Assembly (NCBI GenBank): GCA_008923315.1
Contig: WBSF01000002.1
Location: 62,001 to 126,000, forward strand
DNA length: 64,000 bases
Source: Betaproteobacteria bacterium SCN1
GTDB taxonomy: Bacteria; Pseudomonadota; Gammaproteobacteria; Burkholderiales; Thiobacillaceae
Direction: 5' to 3'
The notes under the pieces are model-generated. The model had not been told where the DNA came from, searched no databases, and was given only the letters and a program-made list of their open reading frames with translations. Each line of letters starts with the position of its first letter. The first letter of the stretch is position 1. The position numbers were made by a program, and so were the translations under genes. This document shows positions 1 through 9,162 of the stretch, piece by piece.

Positions 1-543
<543 letters not shown>

Positions 544-556
544 GCGGAGCAACAAA

Positions 557-1399
557 ATGTCCGAACATGCCCTGGACGTCGGCCTGGCCGACTTCGACCT
601 GCATGTCGTCGAGGAGTCGACGCGCCGTCCCGTGGTCGTCGACTTCTGGGCGCCGTGGTGCGGTCCCTGCAAATCGCTGAAACCCATTCTGGAAAAGCTC
701 GCGTCAGAATACGGCGGTGCGTTTCTGCTCGCCAAGATCAATTCCGACGAGAATCAGGAACTCGCTACGCGCTATGCGGTGCGCGGCATTCCCAGCGTGA
801 AGGCTTTCGTCAACGGGCAGGTGGTCGACGAGTTTTCCGGCGCGTTGCCGGAAGGCGAAGTGCGCGCCTTTCTCGACCGTCTGATTCCCAGCCCGGCCGA
901 CGAATTGCGCATGCAGGCCGCGGATGCCCGTCTGGCCGGCGATGCCGCGGCCGCATTGCAATGGCTGGCCGAGGCCTCGAAGCTCGATCCGCAGCACATG
1001 GGCGTGCGCCTGGACGCGGCTGAAATCCTGCTTGACCTCGGCGAGGCCGGCGAGGCGCGGCGCCTGATCCAGAGCGTGCCCGACGACATCGATCCACGCG
1101 TGCCGCAGTTGAAGGCACGGCTGCAGTTTTCCGGTGCGGCCGGCGAAGATGCCGACGCGTTGCGTGCGCGGGTGGGCGCCGACGGCAACGACCTCGACGC
1201 GCGCCTGAAACTGGCCAATCTGCTGGTCGCGGCGGGCGAGCACGAGGCCGGCATGGATCAGTTGCTGGAGATCGTGCGGCGCGACCGTGGCTTCGGTGAC
1301 GACGTTGGCCGCAAGACCCTGCTGTCGGTATTCGATCTCCTGGGCGGGGGTGAGCCGGTGGGCCGTTACCGGCGCATGCTGGCGAGTGCGCTCAACTGA
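557..1399 (+). CDS. cnoX: Thioredoxin-domain co-chaperone with TPR tail (CnoX/YbbN family)
   Basis: 280 residues. An N-terminal thioredoxin fold (about 8-110) carries a complete WCGPC active site (C35, C38). It is followed by a helical TPR-like region (about 115-280), the domain order of CnoX/YbbN. The family protects and hands over clients to GroEL/DnaK during oxidative stress. E. coli CnoX lacks the full CxxC, so this copy may be redox-active as well as a holdase; that is inference. It starts with ATG 13 bases after purB (GAGC upstream) and is convergent with the cytochrome gene that follows. Confidence 0.88.
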   Translation: MSEHALDVGLADFDLHVVEESTRRPVVVDFWAPWCGPCKSLKPILEKLASEYGGAFLLAKINSDENQELATRYAVRGIPSVKAFVNGQVVDEFSGALPEGEVRAFLDRLIPSPADELRMQAADARLAGDAAAALQWLAEASKLDPQHMGVRLDAAEILLDLGEAGEARRLIQSVPDDIDPRVPQLKARLQFSGAAGEDADALRARVGADGNDLDARLKLANLLVAAGEHEAGMDQLLEIVRRDRGFGDDVGRKTLLSVFDLLGGGEPVGRYRRMLASALN

Positions 1400-1441
1400 A
1401 CGGTTGTCGACGTACGTCGCGTCCCGCCGGCGTGGCGCCGG

Positions 1442-1828
1442 TCACTCGCCCGCGTAGCGCGATACCGCGGCGAGTTCCGCATCGTTGAGGCCGGCCACGG
1501 CCTGCGTCATGGCGGTGGCCCTCTCGCCCTGTATCGAACCGGCGCGATAGTCCTTCAAACGCTGCATCATCGCGGCGGCCGTGAGGCCGCGCAACGCCGG
1601 GTGGCCATCGGTGCCCTGGCCCAGCACGCCGTGACAGCTTGCGCAGTGCGCGGTGTAAACGTCCAGCCCGTAGGGTTGCGCTTCGGGCGGCAAGGCATAG
1701 ATCACGTCCATCGGATTGGGGTACTGGCTGTCGGCGCTGCGGTTCACCGGCGCGGGCGTTTGGCTGTTTTCGCAGGCGGTAAGCAGGGCGCAGGCGATCA
1801 GAATGGACAGGCGGGGGGTGACGTGCAT
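1442..1828 (-). CDS. Lipoprotein-type class I cytochrome c
   Basis: 128 residues from the ATG at 1828, which has a well placed GAGG. Upstream in-frame starts would bury the signal peptide. The N-terminus is a short hydrophobic stretch ending in a lipobox (LLTAC, lipidated C19), followed by a linker and one c-type haem motif CASCH (C62, C65, H66). A methionine near residue 107 is the likely sixth ligand. It is probably a membrane-anchored periplasmic monohaem electron carrier. Its partner is not evident from the neighbours (convergent cnoX; greB upstream on the same strand, 86 bases away). Confidence 0.8.
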   Translation of the reverse strand: MHVTPRLSILIACALLTACENSQTPAPVNRSADSQYPNPMDVIYALPPEAQPYGLDVYTAHCASCHGVLGQGTDGHPALRGLTAAAMMQRLKDYRAGSIQGERATAMTQAVAGLNDAELAAVSRYAGE

Positions 1829-1914
1829 GACAACCTCGTTCGATGAAACGTTCGGGCGGCCAAGGCCGCCCGCAGTCATCATTCTGTCACATTACCCGGG
1901 TACCGCCGAATGGC

Positions 1915-2475
1915 TCAGGGCAAGGCTTCGTAGCGTACCTCGACGATTTCCACCTCGCGCCGGCCTTCCGGTGTCTGCACGCTGACCATGTCGCCTTCGC
2001 GCGCTTTCAGCAGGGCGCGTGCCATCGGCGAGATCCAGGCGATGCGGCCGCGTGCGGCGTCGGCTTCGTCGATACCGACGATGGCGTAGGTCGATTCGTC
2101 ACCGCTGGCGTCTGCAATCGTCACGGTCGCGCCGAAGAATACCTGGTCGGTGTCTTCGCGCGTGGCCGGGTCGACGACTTCGGCGTGTTCCAGCCGTTTC
2201 GACAGGAAACGGATGCGGCGGTCGACTTCACGCAGGCGCTTCTTGCCGTAGAGATAGTCGCCGTTTTCCGAGCGGTCGCCGTTGCTTGCCGCCCAGGCGA
2301 TGGTTTCGACCAGTTTGGGGCGTTCGGTTTTCCAGAGCTGGTTGAATTCGGCGTCGAGCCGCGCATAGCCTGCGGGCGTCATGTAATTCTTGCTGCCGGC
2401 CGGCAGCGCGGGCGGGCCGACGTCGTTCTCGTCGTCGTCGGGCGCGTCGGATTCTTTGACGAAGGCCTTGTTCAT
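1915..2475 (-). CDS. greB: Transcription elongation factor GreB
   Basis: 186 residues. The N-terminal coiled coil (about 30-105) contains the acidic tip region around SENGDY..KKRLREVDRRI, and the C-terminal FKBP-like domain contains the VFFGATV stretch. These are GreA/GreB hallmarks, and the KRLRE..RRIRFL pattern and basic surface favour GreB. It inserts into the RNA polymerase secondary channel and stimulates cleavage of backtracked RNA. A 30-residue acidic N-terminal extension is longer than in E. coli. The small DUF2905 gene lies 18 bases upstream on the same strand. Confidence 0.92.
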   Translation of the reverse strand: MNKAFVKESDAPDDDENDVGPPALPAGSKNYMTPAGYARLDAEFNQLWKTERPKLVETIAWAASNGDRSENGDYLYGKKRLREVDRRIRFLSKRLEHAEVVDPATREDTDQVFFGATVTIADASGDESTYAIVGIDEADAARGRIAWISPMARALLKAREGDMVSVQTPEGRREVEIVEVRYEALP

Positions 2476-2493
2476 GCGCAGAAAATCAAGGAT

Positions 2494-2694
2494 TCAGCGA
2501 CCAAGCAGCCAGGCAATCAGTGACAGCAGAAGAGAACCGAGCACGACACTGGCGAAGGGAAAGTAGAATAGACCGCGTTTGTGCCGGATGCGTACGTCGC
2601 CCGGCAGGCGGCCCCAGCCCAGGCGGTTGAGCCAGGGCGTAAGCAGTCCCAGGACCAGCAGGGCCGCGACGAGCGTGATCAGCCATTTCAACAT
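2494..2694 (-). CDS. Small inner-membrane protein, DUF2905 family
   Basis: 66 residues with two predicted membrane helices (about 3-23 and 44-64) separated by a short basic loop containing LGWGRLPGDVRI and RFYFPF-like residues, the pattern of the DUF2905 family. Function is unknown. It lies directly upstream of greB (18-base gap) and is divergent from tcdA with only 16 bases between start codons, so the two promoters must overlap or lie inside the genes. Confidence 0.8.
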   Translation of the reverse strand: MLKWLITLVAALLVLGLLTPWLNRLGWGRLPGDVRIRHKRGLFYFPFASVVLGSLLLSLIAWLLGR

Positions 2695-2710
2695 GTCCCG
2701 ATTCTAGCCG

Positions 2711-3445
2711 ATGGATGACCCCCTGCCGCCGCAATTCGAACGCACCCGCATACTCCTTACACCCGGGGAACAAGCGCGCCTGGCGAATGCGCACGTACTC
2801 GTCGCCGGTCTGGGCGGCGTCGGTTCCTACTGTGCCGAGGCACTGGCGCGGGCGGGTGTCGGCAGGCTGACGATCGTCGATCACGACACCGTCGCGCTGT
2901 CGAACATCAATCGTCAGCTGCCCGCCTTGCTGTCGACCGCAGGCCAGTCCAAGGCCGAACTCATGGCGGCCCGCATCCGCGATATCCATCCCGGCTGCCG
3001 ACTGACCGTGCTGCGGGAATTCCTCGTGCCGGAAACCGTGGCCGAGGTCGTGCCTGACGACACCGATTTCGTCGTGGACTGCATCGATTCGCTGAACTGC
3101 AAGGTCGCGCTGGTCGCCTGCAGTGTGCAGCGCGGCCTCCATGTCGCCTCCAGCATGGGGGCAGGCAATAAACTCGATCCCACGCGCATCCGCATTGCCG
3201 ACATCTCGCGGACCTGTGTCTGTCCGCTCGCCTCGGTGATGCGCAAACGGCTGCGCAAGCGCGGCATCGCCAAAGGGGTGCTGACCGTGTTTTCCGACGA
3301 GCCCGGCCGTGCGCCGCTGCCACCGCAACCGGTCGAGGGCCGGGGCCGCGCGCGCGCAGTGAACGGCACCATCAGTTACATGCCGCCGCTGTTCGGTCTC
3401 ATGCTTGCCGGCGCCGTCGTGCAGCGGCTGATCGGCGCTTCGTAA
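2711..3445 (+). CDS. tcdA: tRNA threonylcarbamoyladenosine dehydratase (TcdA/CsdL)
   Basis: 244 residues of the E1-like ThiF/MoeB fold. The nucleotide-binding loop GLGGVGS is at about 33-39, followed by DHDTVALSNINRQ, which holds the conserved Asp and Arg that contact ATP. It converts t6A37 to cyclic ct6A37 in tRNA by ATP-dependent dehydration. The C-terminal hydrophobic segment (about 222-240) is the usual membrane-associated tail. The length matches E. coli TcdA (about 268 residues). It starts with ATG at 2711. Confidence 0.92.
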   Translation: MDDPLPPQFERTRILLTPGEQARLANAHVLVAGLGGVGSYCAEALARAGVGRLTIVDHDTVALSNINRQLPALLSTAGQSKAELMAARIRDIHPGCRLTVLREFLVPETVAEVVPDDTDFVVDCIDSLNCKVALVACSVQRGLHVASSMGAGNKLDPTRIRIADISRTCVCPLASVMRKRLRKRGIAKGVLTVFSDEPGRAPLPPQPVEGRGRARAVNGTISYMPPLFGLMLAGAVVQRLIGAS

Positions 3446-3519
3446 AGTTTCGTCGCCGGTTGTGCGCATGCCGGCGTACTGTGCGAAGCTGGGACTTTAG
3501 TCGGATGGAGGAAACGGCG

Positions 3520-3927
3520 ATGGGACTTCTGGACAGCGCGATGGGTGCACTGGGCGGCGCGGGCGGCAACGGTAGCGGCAACAACGCCATGCTCGACGCG
3601 GTGATGCAGCTGCTATCGAATCAGGGCGGGCTCGCGGGCCTGGTGCAGGCTTTCCAGGACAAGGGGCTGGGCGATCTGATCGCATCGTGGATCGGCAGCG
3701 GAAGGAATCTGCCGATTTCGCCCGAACAGCTCAAGAGCGTGCTCGGCGGCAGCCAGCTCGGGCAGATCGCCGGCCAGCTCGGCATGAACGAATCGCAGGC
3801 CGCCGGCGGGCTCGCCGACCTGCTGCCGCAGGTGATCGACAAGCTCACACCCGACGGACAGATGCCGCAGGGCGATGACCTGCTGGCGCAGGGACTGACA
3901 TTGCTGAAAGGCAAACTGTTCGGTTAA
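3520..3927 (+). CDS. YidB-like DUF937 protein
   Basis: 135 residues from the ATG at 3520, preceded by GGAGG at a good distance; the longer in-frame start at 3460 lacks this. The Gly/Ala-rich N-terminus leads into the DUF937/YidB fold (MQLLSNQGGLAGLV, later GQIAGQLGMNESQA and LLPQVIDKLTP). The family is cytoplasmic and poorly characterised. It stands alone after tcdA and is convergent with the small lipoprotein gene. Confidence 0.85.
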   Translation: MGLLDSAMGALGGAGGNGSGNNAMLDAVMQLLSNQGGLAGLVQAFQDKGLGDLIASWIGSGRNLPISPEQLKSVLGGSQLGQIAGQLGMNESQAAGGLADLLPQVIDKLTPDGQMPQGDDLLAQGLTLLKGKLFG

Positions 3928-3937
3928 GGGCCGGCGC

Positions 3938-4135
3938 CTATTGCGCCGCCTCATCGATCTGTTTTTTCTGCGTCTCGGCCGCGTCCATTACCTGGCCTTC
4001 CACGGCGCGTGCTTTTTCCACCGCCTGGATCTGTGTCTCGAACACGGGGTTGGGCGAGCGTTCACCGGTTTGCGGCGGCGGGCTGGCGTCGCAGGCGGAG
4101 AGGATGAGCAGGCATGCGGCAAGCAGACGTTTCAC
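3938..4135 (-). CDS. Small lipoprotein with charged helical tail
   Basis: 65 residues from a GTG start at 4135, which has GGAGG eight bases upstream and overlaps the stop of the upstream gene (GTGA), so it is probably translationally coupled. A hydrophobic signal ends in a lipobox (ILSAC, lipidated C15). A proline-rich linker and a charged, likely helical tail (FETQIQAVEKARAVEGQV..) follow. Small lipoproteins with such tails are common and often sit in the outer membrane. No function is assignable. The start codon is not ATG and an automatic annotation could miss the gene. Confidence 0.72.
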   Translation of the reverse strand: MKRLLAACLLILSACDASPPPQTGERSPNPVFETQIQAVEKARAVEGQVMDAAETQKKQIDEAAQ

Positions 4136-4683
4136 GGAAAATCCTCCAGCAGGCCGGTAGGCAGGCCGTCGATGCTGACCTGGTTTTTTTCGCGCCAGTA
4201 GTCGAGCAGGCCGACCGGTCCCTTCTTTTCGGCCCAGCGGGCGAGTGTCTCGCGCTCGCCGCAGTAGGTGTACATCGGTACGGCGTAACCGCACGAGGTC
4301 TGCACGGATTCGATGTCGAGCACGATGAGCTGGCGTTCGCCCGGCAGCGCGGGAAAATGCGCGCGCAGACCGGCCCATTCGGCGGCCTGCCTGCGCACGG
4401 CATGGCCGCGCCCGTAAGCGCGCAGGATGAGCGGGTCGGTATCGAAACTGCACCACATCAGGGTCAGACGGCCATCGTGCCTGAGATGTGCGGCGGTTTC
4501 ATTGCCGCTGCCCGTGAGATCGAGCCAGGCGATGCGGGTGGGCGAAAGCACGCGCAGGCTGTCCATGCCTTTGGGCGAAAGATTGAGCCGGCCGCTGGCC
4601 GCGCCGCTGGCAGTGAAAAAGATTTTCTGGGTGGCGATGAAATCCCGGTGCCGGGCTTCGAGTTCGGGATAGAAGCGGGCCAT
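4132..4683 (-). CDS. Pyridoxamine 5'-phosphate oxidase-family protein
   Basis: 183 residues with the split-barrel flavin-binding pattern: an ARHRDFIATQKIFF start, then GRLNLSPKG and a WLDLTGSGNETAAHL core, as in PPOX-class proteins that bind FMN or related cofactors. The substrate is unknown. It follows the Lon-substrate-binding-domain gene by 1 base and overlaps the following lipoprotein gene by 4 bases, so it belongs to the minus-strand operon that begins upstream near ubiX. Confidence 0.82.
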   Translation of the reverse strand: MARFYPELEARHRDFIATQKIFFTASGAASGRLNLSPKGMDSLRVLSPTRIAWLDLTGSGNETAAHLRHDGRLTLMWCSFDTDPLILRAYGRGHAVRRQAAEWAGLRAHFPALPGERQLIVLDIESVQTSCGYAVPMYTYCGERETLARWAEKKGPVGLLDYWREKNQVSIDGLPTGLLEDFP

Positions 4684-4684
4684 C

Positions 4685-5266
4685 TCAGTTCATGTGTTTC
4701 CTGAGGATCTCGACAAGGATGCGCAGTCGCGCAAGGCTGTCGTTCATTTCCAGCAGATTCTGCCGGATCGAGAGTTTCAGGGGCAGGATTTCGGACAGGC
4801 GGTAGCCGACCCAGACGGCATCGTCGAGCGCGTGAGGTAACGGAAAGCGCGTTGCGCCGTATTCGCCGACGATGTGTTCGAGCACCTCGGCCGCGAGTTC
4901 GAATTCGCCGGGGATCGCCGAAGGCGCTTCGACGCTCACCGGTTCGACCTGACCGACCAGCAGGCCTGAGGTTTCGGTGTGTGTGCTGCGGATGACGAAG
5001 CGGTCGAGGCCTTCGGTCTCGATGTGAAGGATGCCGGTCTGCGGCATGTCCCATTCGATGATGCGCACGCGGGTGCCAATGGCATATGGCACGGCGGACG
5101 GGCCGACTTCGTTGCCCTCGCGGATGGCGCAAAGGCCGAAAGTCGTGTTGTCCGCAATGGCGCGCTTGACCAGATCGAGGTAGCGCTGCTCGAAGATACG
5201 GAGCGGCAGGCGGCCGCCGGGAAAGAGGACGGTGTTGAGCGGAAACAGCGGCAGCGTTTCGCTCAA
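4685..5266 (-). CDS. Lon N-terminal-domain (LAN/PUA-like) protein
   Basis: 193 residues. The protein begins [25 protein letters not shown], the classic start of the Lon substrate-binding domain (LonSB). It lacks the AAA and protease domains, so it is a stand-alone domain protein. The start is a TTG at 5266 that overlaps the ubiX stop (TTGA). No ATG exists near the conserved N-terminus, so coupled reinitiation after ubiX is likely. Biological role unknown. Confidence 0.85.
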   Translation of the reverse strand: MSETLPLFPLNTVLFPGGRLPLRIFEQRYLDLVKRAIADNTTFGLCAIREGNEVGPSAVPYAIGTRVRIIEWDMPQTGILHIETEGLDRFVIRSTHTETSGLLVGQVEPVSVEAPSAIPGEFELAAEVLEHIVGEYGATRFPLPHALDDAVWVGYRLSEILPLKLSIRQNLLEMNDSLARLRILVEILRKHMN

Positions 5267-5880
5267 GGCGTTTCGCCCCAGCGCGCCATCAGGGTGTGCG
5301 CGATGCCGAGCTGGTCGAGGATGCGCGCGACGATGAAATCGACCAGCGCCTCGACCGAAGCCGGATGATGGTAGAAGCCGGGATTGGCGGGCAGGATCAC
5401 CGCGCCCATGCGGGCGAGCGCGAGCATGTTTTCCAGGTGCAGAACCGAGAACGGCGTTTCGCGCGGCACCAGGATCAGCTTCTTCTGCTCCTTCAGCATC
5501 ACGTCGGCGGCGCGCTCGATGAGGTTGTCCGACAGGCCGTGCGCGATCGCGGCGAGCGTGCCCATCGAACAGGGGCAGACGACCATCGCGTCGGCGGGAT
5601 TGGAGCCGGAGGCGACCGGTGCGTTCCAGTCCTCGCGGCCGTACACGCGCAACTGGCCGTCGTAGGTGTCGAGGCCGTCGTCGAGCTGGCGTTGCAGGTC
5701 GACGGCGCGCGCGGGCAGGGCGACGCCGAGCTCCTGTTTGGCGACCAGATGCGCGGCCTGCGAGACGAGCAGGTTGACTTCGAGATCGGCCGCGACGAGG
5801 CATTCGAGCAGGCGCAGGCCGTAGGCCATGCCGGAGGCGCCCGAGAGCGCGAGGGTGACGGAGTTCAGGGGATAAGGCAT
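5263..5880 (-). CDS. ubiX: Flavin prenyltransferase UbiX
   Basis: 205 residues of the UbiX/Pad1 flavoprotein fold. The N-terminal [12 protein letters not shown] loop binds FMN, and the conserved [15 protein letters not shown] and PRETPF..HLENM segments form the prenyl and phosphate sites. It makes prenylated FMN from FMN and dimethylallyl phosphate, the cofactor of UbiD in ubiquinone synthesis. The ATG at 5880 lies inside the end of the upstream membrane-protein gene (16-base overlap). Length is normal for the family. Confidence 0.95.
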   Translation of the reverse strand: MPYPLNSVTLALSGASGMAYGLRLLECLVAADLEVNLLVSQAAHLVAKQELGVALPARAVDLQRQLDDGLDTYDGQLRVYGREDWNAPVASGSNPADAMVVCPCSMGTLAAIAHGLSDNLIERAADVMLKEQKKLILVPRETPFSVLHLENMLALARMGAVILPANPGFYHHPASVEALVDFIVARILDQLGIAHTLMARWGETP

Positions 5881-6416
5881 GGGGCGGATTGTCGCTTGTC
5901 GGGGTTGGGCGCGGCAAGCAGGCGCGAAACGACGAGGCCGTTGACCGTGCCGAAAACGAGCGCGGCGGCGGCGAAGACCGGCAGCAGCTTGATCAGCGCC
6001 GCGAACGGCAGCAGCCACGCCGCGGCGAGCGCGAGCTGGCCGCCGACGTGCGCGAAGGCGGCCAGCACCGACAGGCTGACGGGGCCGAAATGGCGTTCGG
6101 GCAGATGCCGCGCGACGGCGAGGAGCGCGAGGCTCGCCGTCGCGCCGGCCGCGGACAGCCAGAAGCCGGGCGCGAACAGCATGCCCAGCAGCAGGCCGCC
6201 CGCGAGCACGCGCAGGCCCGAAACCCAAGCCGCCGCGCGCCAGCCGTATTGCAGCAGCACGAGCAGCACCACGATGTTGGCCAGCCCCGGCTTCACGCCG
6301 GGCACCGGGCTGGGCAGGGCCGCCTCGGCGAGCGTGAGGCCGACCGCCAGCGCGGCGAGCCGCGCGATACGCCGGTCGTCGGCCGTGACCGGCAGTTCAA
6401 TACGCGAGCGTGTCAT
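5865..6416 (-). CDS. Gx transporter / heptaprenyl diphosphate synthase component I-family membrane protein
   Basis: 183 residues, mostly hydrophobic, with five or six predicted membrane helices. The family signature is an N-terminal [19 protein letters not shown] followed by helices rich in Gly/Ala. The name in databases derives from heptaprenyl synthase I. These proteins are ECF-S-like membrane components, and their substrate is not established. The gene overlaps the NusG-domain-II gene upstream by 20 bases and ubiX downstream by 16. The pairing with a NusG-II protein is seen elsewhere in bacteria (general knowledge) and suggests a joint function. Confidence 0.8.
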   Translation of the reverse strand: MTRSRIELPVTADDRRIARLAALAVGLTLAEAALPSPVPGVKPGLANIVVLLVLLQYGWRAAAWVSGLRVLAGGLLLGMLFAPGFWLSAAGATASLALLAVARHLPERHFGPVSLSVLAAFAHVGGQLALAAAWLLPFAALIKLLPVFAAAALVFGTVNGLVVSRLLAAPNPDKRQSAPCLIP

Positions 6417-6762
6417 GGGCGGCGCGGCGGCCGGTGAGTTCGAGGCTCACCTGGTTGGGCAGGCACAGCGCGGCTTCGCCGGCCCGCGCGAGCCAGCCCT
6501 GTTTCACGCAGAGCTGGCGCGGCGAAGGATCGGCCTGCACCCGCGCGCGGCCGGCCGCGATCTCGATGCGCGTGACGCCGAGCGGGCCGGGCACGGTCAC
6601 GGTTTGCGGCTGGGCGAGCGCGACGGTGCGGACGATCGCGCCGCCGGCGCGGATGATAGCCGTGTCGGCGGCGTCGTTCGGCGCGAACCAGGCCTGCCAG
6701 GCGAGTCCGGCCACGACGGCCGCGCCGCCGGCCAGCACGCTCCAGTCGCCGGCGCGCAGCAT
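6397..6762 (-). CDS. NusG domain II-containing exported/membrane-anchored protein
   Basis: 121 residues. An N-terminal hydrophobic anchor (about 8-27) precedes a small beta domain with the pattern typical of NusG-II proteins (VRTVALAQPQTVTVPGPLG.. then ..CVKQGWLARAGEAALCLPNQVSLEL). A Cys pair (about 85 and 100) is visible. ATG at 6762 overlaps the rapZ stop by 1 base. Such proteins are often coupled to a Gx transporter-family gene, as here. Role unknown; the protein is probably periplasm-facing. Confidence 0.72.
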   Translation of the reverse strand: MLRAGDWSVLAGGAAVVAGLAWQAWFAPNDAADTAIIRAGGAIVRTVALAQPQTVTVPGPLGVTRIEIAAGRARVQADPSPRQLCVKQGWLARAGEAALCLPNQVSLELTGRRAAHDTLAY

Positions 6763-7598
6763 CACGCGAGCTCGCGGTGCCGCACCAGCACCTGTTCGCG
6801 TTCGCGGAAGGCCGCGGCCAGCGTCTCGGCGAAATATACGCTGCGGTGCTGGCCGCCGGTGCAGCCGATGGCCACGGTGAGGTAGGCGCGGTGGTCGCGG
6901 ATGAAGCAGGGCAGCCAGCTCTCGACGAAGCCGCGAATGTCGGCCAAGAGCGCCATCGCGTCGGCGCTGGCTTCGAGGAAGTTCTGCACCGGTGCGTCGC
7001 GGCCGGTCAGCGGGCGCAGTTCGGCGACGTAGTGCGGGTTGGGCAGGCAGCGCACGTCGAACACCAGGTCGGCGTCGAGCGGAATGCCGTGCTTGAAGCC
7101 GAAGGACTCGAACAGCAGCGTGATGCGCGAACGGTCCTGCCCGACCAGATCCTTGATCCACAAACGCAGCGCCGAGGCGGAGAGGTCGCTGGTGTCGATG
7201 CGGTGGGCGAGCGGCGCGACGTCGGCGAGCCGTTCGCGCTCCAGCTGGATGGCTTCCTGCAGCGACACGGTGTCGCTGGACAGGGGGTGCCTCCGCCGCG
7301 TTTCGGAGAAGCGTTTGACCAGCGACAATGTTTTCGCTTCGAGGAAGATCACGCGCAGGTCGTGACCCTGCGCGCGCAGGCCCTCGACGATTTCCGGCAG
7401 GTGGGCAAAGCGTTCGCCGCTGCGCGCGTCGATGGCGATCGCGACACGGGCATGCCCTTCGCTCCGCAGATGATCGATCAACGGCCCCAGCATGGCCAGC
7501 GGCAGGTTGTCCACGCAGTAGTAGCCGCTGTCCTCGAGCACCGCGATCGCGATGCTTTTGCCGGAACCGGACAGGCCTGAAACAAGCACGATCTGCAT
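6762..7598 (-). CDS. rapZ: RNase adapter / nucleotide-binding protein RapZ
   Basis: 278 residues from the ATG at 7598, where the protein begins [15 protein letters not shown], a Walker A loop at the extreme N-terminus. Further conserved stretches are [12 protein letters not shown] and the C-terminal [12 protein letters not shown] and REL-rich end. RapZ delivers the sRNA GlmZ to RNase E in enterobacteria; in betaproteobacteria the link to amino-sugar control is only assumed. It sits after hprK in the PTS-Ntr cluster, 52 bases away. Confidence 0.93.
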   Translation of the reverse strand: MQIVLVSGLSGSGKSIAIAVLEDSGYYCVDNLPLAMLGPLIDHLRSEGHARVAIAIDARSGERFAHLPEIVEGLRAQGHDLRVIFLEAKTLSLVKRFSETRRRHPLSSDTVSLQEAIQLERERLADVAPLAHRIDTSDLSASALRLWIKDLVGQDRSRITLLFESFGFKHGIPLDADLVFDVRCLPNPHYVAELRPLTGRDAPVQNFLEASADAMALLADIRGFVESWLPCFIRDHRAYLTVAIGCTGGQHRSVYFAETLAAAFREREQVLVRHRELA

Positions 7599-7650
7599 GG
7601 CGTTTCCTATGCGGGCACGTATCGTGCAGAGCGTCTGCCGGTGTCGCGCA

Positions 7651-8601
7651 TCAGCTGTTTCCGTCGATCGCCGCCTGCTGGCGGCGGATGAACTGTTCCA
7701 CGGGGTTGATGCCGCGACTTTTGAGGATGTGGTTGCGCACCGCAACCTCGACCAGCACCGCCAGATTGCGGCCGGCGGCGACCGGCACGCGCACCTTGGG
7801 AATGGCGACGCCGAGTATGGGTTCGGTGGACGCCACCATGTCGAGGCGATTGAGGCCGACCTCGCCGATTTCCTGCGGGCGTACGAGCTCGACGATGAGC
7901 TTGAGATTCTTCTGCTGCTTGACGGCGGTTTCGCCGAACAGGTAACGGATGTTCAGCACCCCCAGGCCGCGCACTTCGAGGAAGTCGCGGATCAGCGGAG
8001 GGCAGGCGCCTTCCAGCGTTTCCGGGGCGACGTGCTTGAGTTCGACGACGTCGTCCGCAATCAGGCGATGGCCCCGGGTGATGAGTTCGAGTGCGAGTTC
8101 GCTCTTGCCGACGCCGGCATCGCCCTTCAGCAGCACCCCCAGGCCCAGCACTTCGAGGAAGACACCATGAACCGAGTCGGTTTCGGCGAGTTCCTGCGTC
8201 AGGTAATGCCCGAGATGCGACATCAGGATGGGGCCGGGCAGGGGGGAAGTGAACAGGGGCGTCTGGCTTGCTTCCGCTGCGTCGAGCAGCGCGATGGGTA
8301 CGGTTTCGCCATTGGCGATCACGATGGCTGCGAGCTCGGCCGAAAATAAATGACGGATGGCGTCGGCCAGGCTGGTGCCATCGAGGCTGCGCAGATAGTC
8401 CATTTCGGCGCAGCCGAGTACCTGGACCCGGTTCGGGTGAATGAAATTCAGGTGCCCGATCAGCGCCAGCGTCGGTTTCTGGATGGTTTCGGACGACAGG
8501 GTGCGGCGCCCCCCCTGCTTGCCGGCCACCCATTGCAGACCGAGCTGTTCGGCCATCTGGTCGAACAGGGTTTCGACGGCGACGTGGGCGGGTTCGTGCA
8601 T
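7651..8601 (-). CDS. hprK: HPr kinase/phosphorylase
   Basis: 316 residues. The N-terminal domain (about 1-130) is followed by the catalytic domain with the GDAGVGKS P-loop at 160-167, the preceding SVHG histidine region, and the C-terminal signature around [17 protein letters not shown]. It phosphorylates or dephosphorylates Ser46 of HPr, and is widespread in betaproteobacteria. No ptsH is in the window, so the substrate gene must be elsewhere. It follows ptsN by 12 bases. Confidence 0.94.
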   Translation of the reverse strand: MHEPAHVAVETLFDQMAEQLGLQWVAGKQGGRRTLSSETIQKPTLALIGHLNFIHPNRVQVLGCAEMDYLRSLDGTSLADAIRHLFSAELAAIVIANGETVPIALLDAAEASQTPLFTSPLPGPILMSHLGHYLTQELAETDSVHGVFLEVLGLGVLLKGDAGVGKSELALELITRGHRLIADDVVELKHVAPETLEGACPPLIRDFLEVRGLGVLNIRYLFGETAVKQQKNLKLIVELVRPQEIGEVGLNRLDMVASTEPILGVAIPKVRVPVAAGRNLAVLVEVAVRNHILKSRGINPVEQFIRRQQAAIDGNS

Positions 8602-8613
8602 GATGTGCGCCGA

Positions 8614-9069
8614 TCAGCCGGACCAGGCGCCGAGCAGTGCGATGAATTCGGCCGGGTTGGCGAGTTTCATCAATTTTCCGCGCATGGTTTCGTCGCCGAA
8701 CAACTGGGCGAGCTCGCCCAGAATCTGCAGGTGCCGTTCATTGGCATCCTTGGGGACGAGCAGGATGAAACAGAGCGAGACCGGCTGGTTGTCCGGTGCG
8801 TCGAAGTCGAGCGGGGTACCCAGGCGGTAGAAGGCACCCTGGGCATCCTTCAGGCCCTTGATGCGGCCATGCGGAATCGCGATGCCACAGCCGAGTGCGG
8901 TCGACCCCAGGCGTTCACGCTCGAACAGGCTGGTGAAAATATCGGCAGCCTTGAGATCGTGGGTCCGGGCAAAGAGATCGGCGGCGTGTTCGAACAGTTT
9001 TTTCTTGCTGGTGAAATCGATGTCCAGCAGCGTGGTGTCCGGGGTGACGAGAGGAGCGATGAGGTTCAT
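8614..9069 (-). CDS. ptsN: PTS IIA-like nitrogen regulatory protein (EIIA-Ntr)
   Basis: 151 residues from the ATG at 9069. The phosphorylatable histidine is H67 in GIAIPHGRIKG, and the fold matches EIIA-fructose/EIIA-Ntr. The protein relays phosphate state to potassium uptake, nitrogen and carbon regulation. A longer in-frame start at 9144 would add a low-complexity proline-rich stretch and is not favoured. It lies between hpf and hprK. A TATAAT-like hexamer sits about 40 bases upstream (see separate entry). Confidence 0.94.
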   Translation of the reverse strand: MNLIAPLVTPDTTLLDIDFTSKKKLFEHAADLFARTHDLKAADIFTSLFERERLGSTALGCGIAIPHGRIKGLKDAQGAFYRLGTPLDFDAPDNQPVSLCFILLVPKDANERHLQILGELAQLFGDETMRGKLMKLANPAEFIALLGAWSG

Positions 9070-9115
9070 GCCGATTGCCGAGCCGGCTTGGGGAACCGGT
9101 GCGGGCGGATTATAC

Positions 9116-9142
9116 GCCGGGGGCGGTTTTTCGTCCCCCGGC
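9116..9142. other. Hairpin between hpf and ptsN with adjacent TATAAT hexamer
   Basis: GCCGGGGG (9116-9123) and CCCCCGGC (9135-9142) form an 8-bp stem with an 11-base loop in the 93-base hpf-ptsN gap. Immediately downstream on the minus strand is TATAAT (9114-9109), but no convincing -35 lies 16-18 bases upstream. It could be an attenuator, or a processing site giving ptsN its own expression level. Confidence 0.35.
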
Positions 9143-9162
9143 ATGGCTCAGGTGGGATGGGT

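Noticed and set aside
1408-1441. Palindrome CGACGTACGTCG and CCGGCG hairpin between cnoX and the cytochrome gene
   Set aside because: No T run follows, so termination is not supported; short GC palindromes are expected by chance here.
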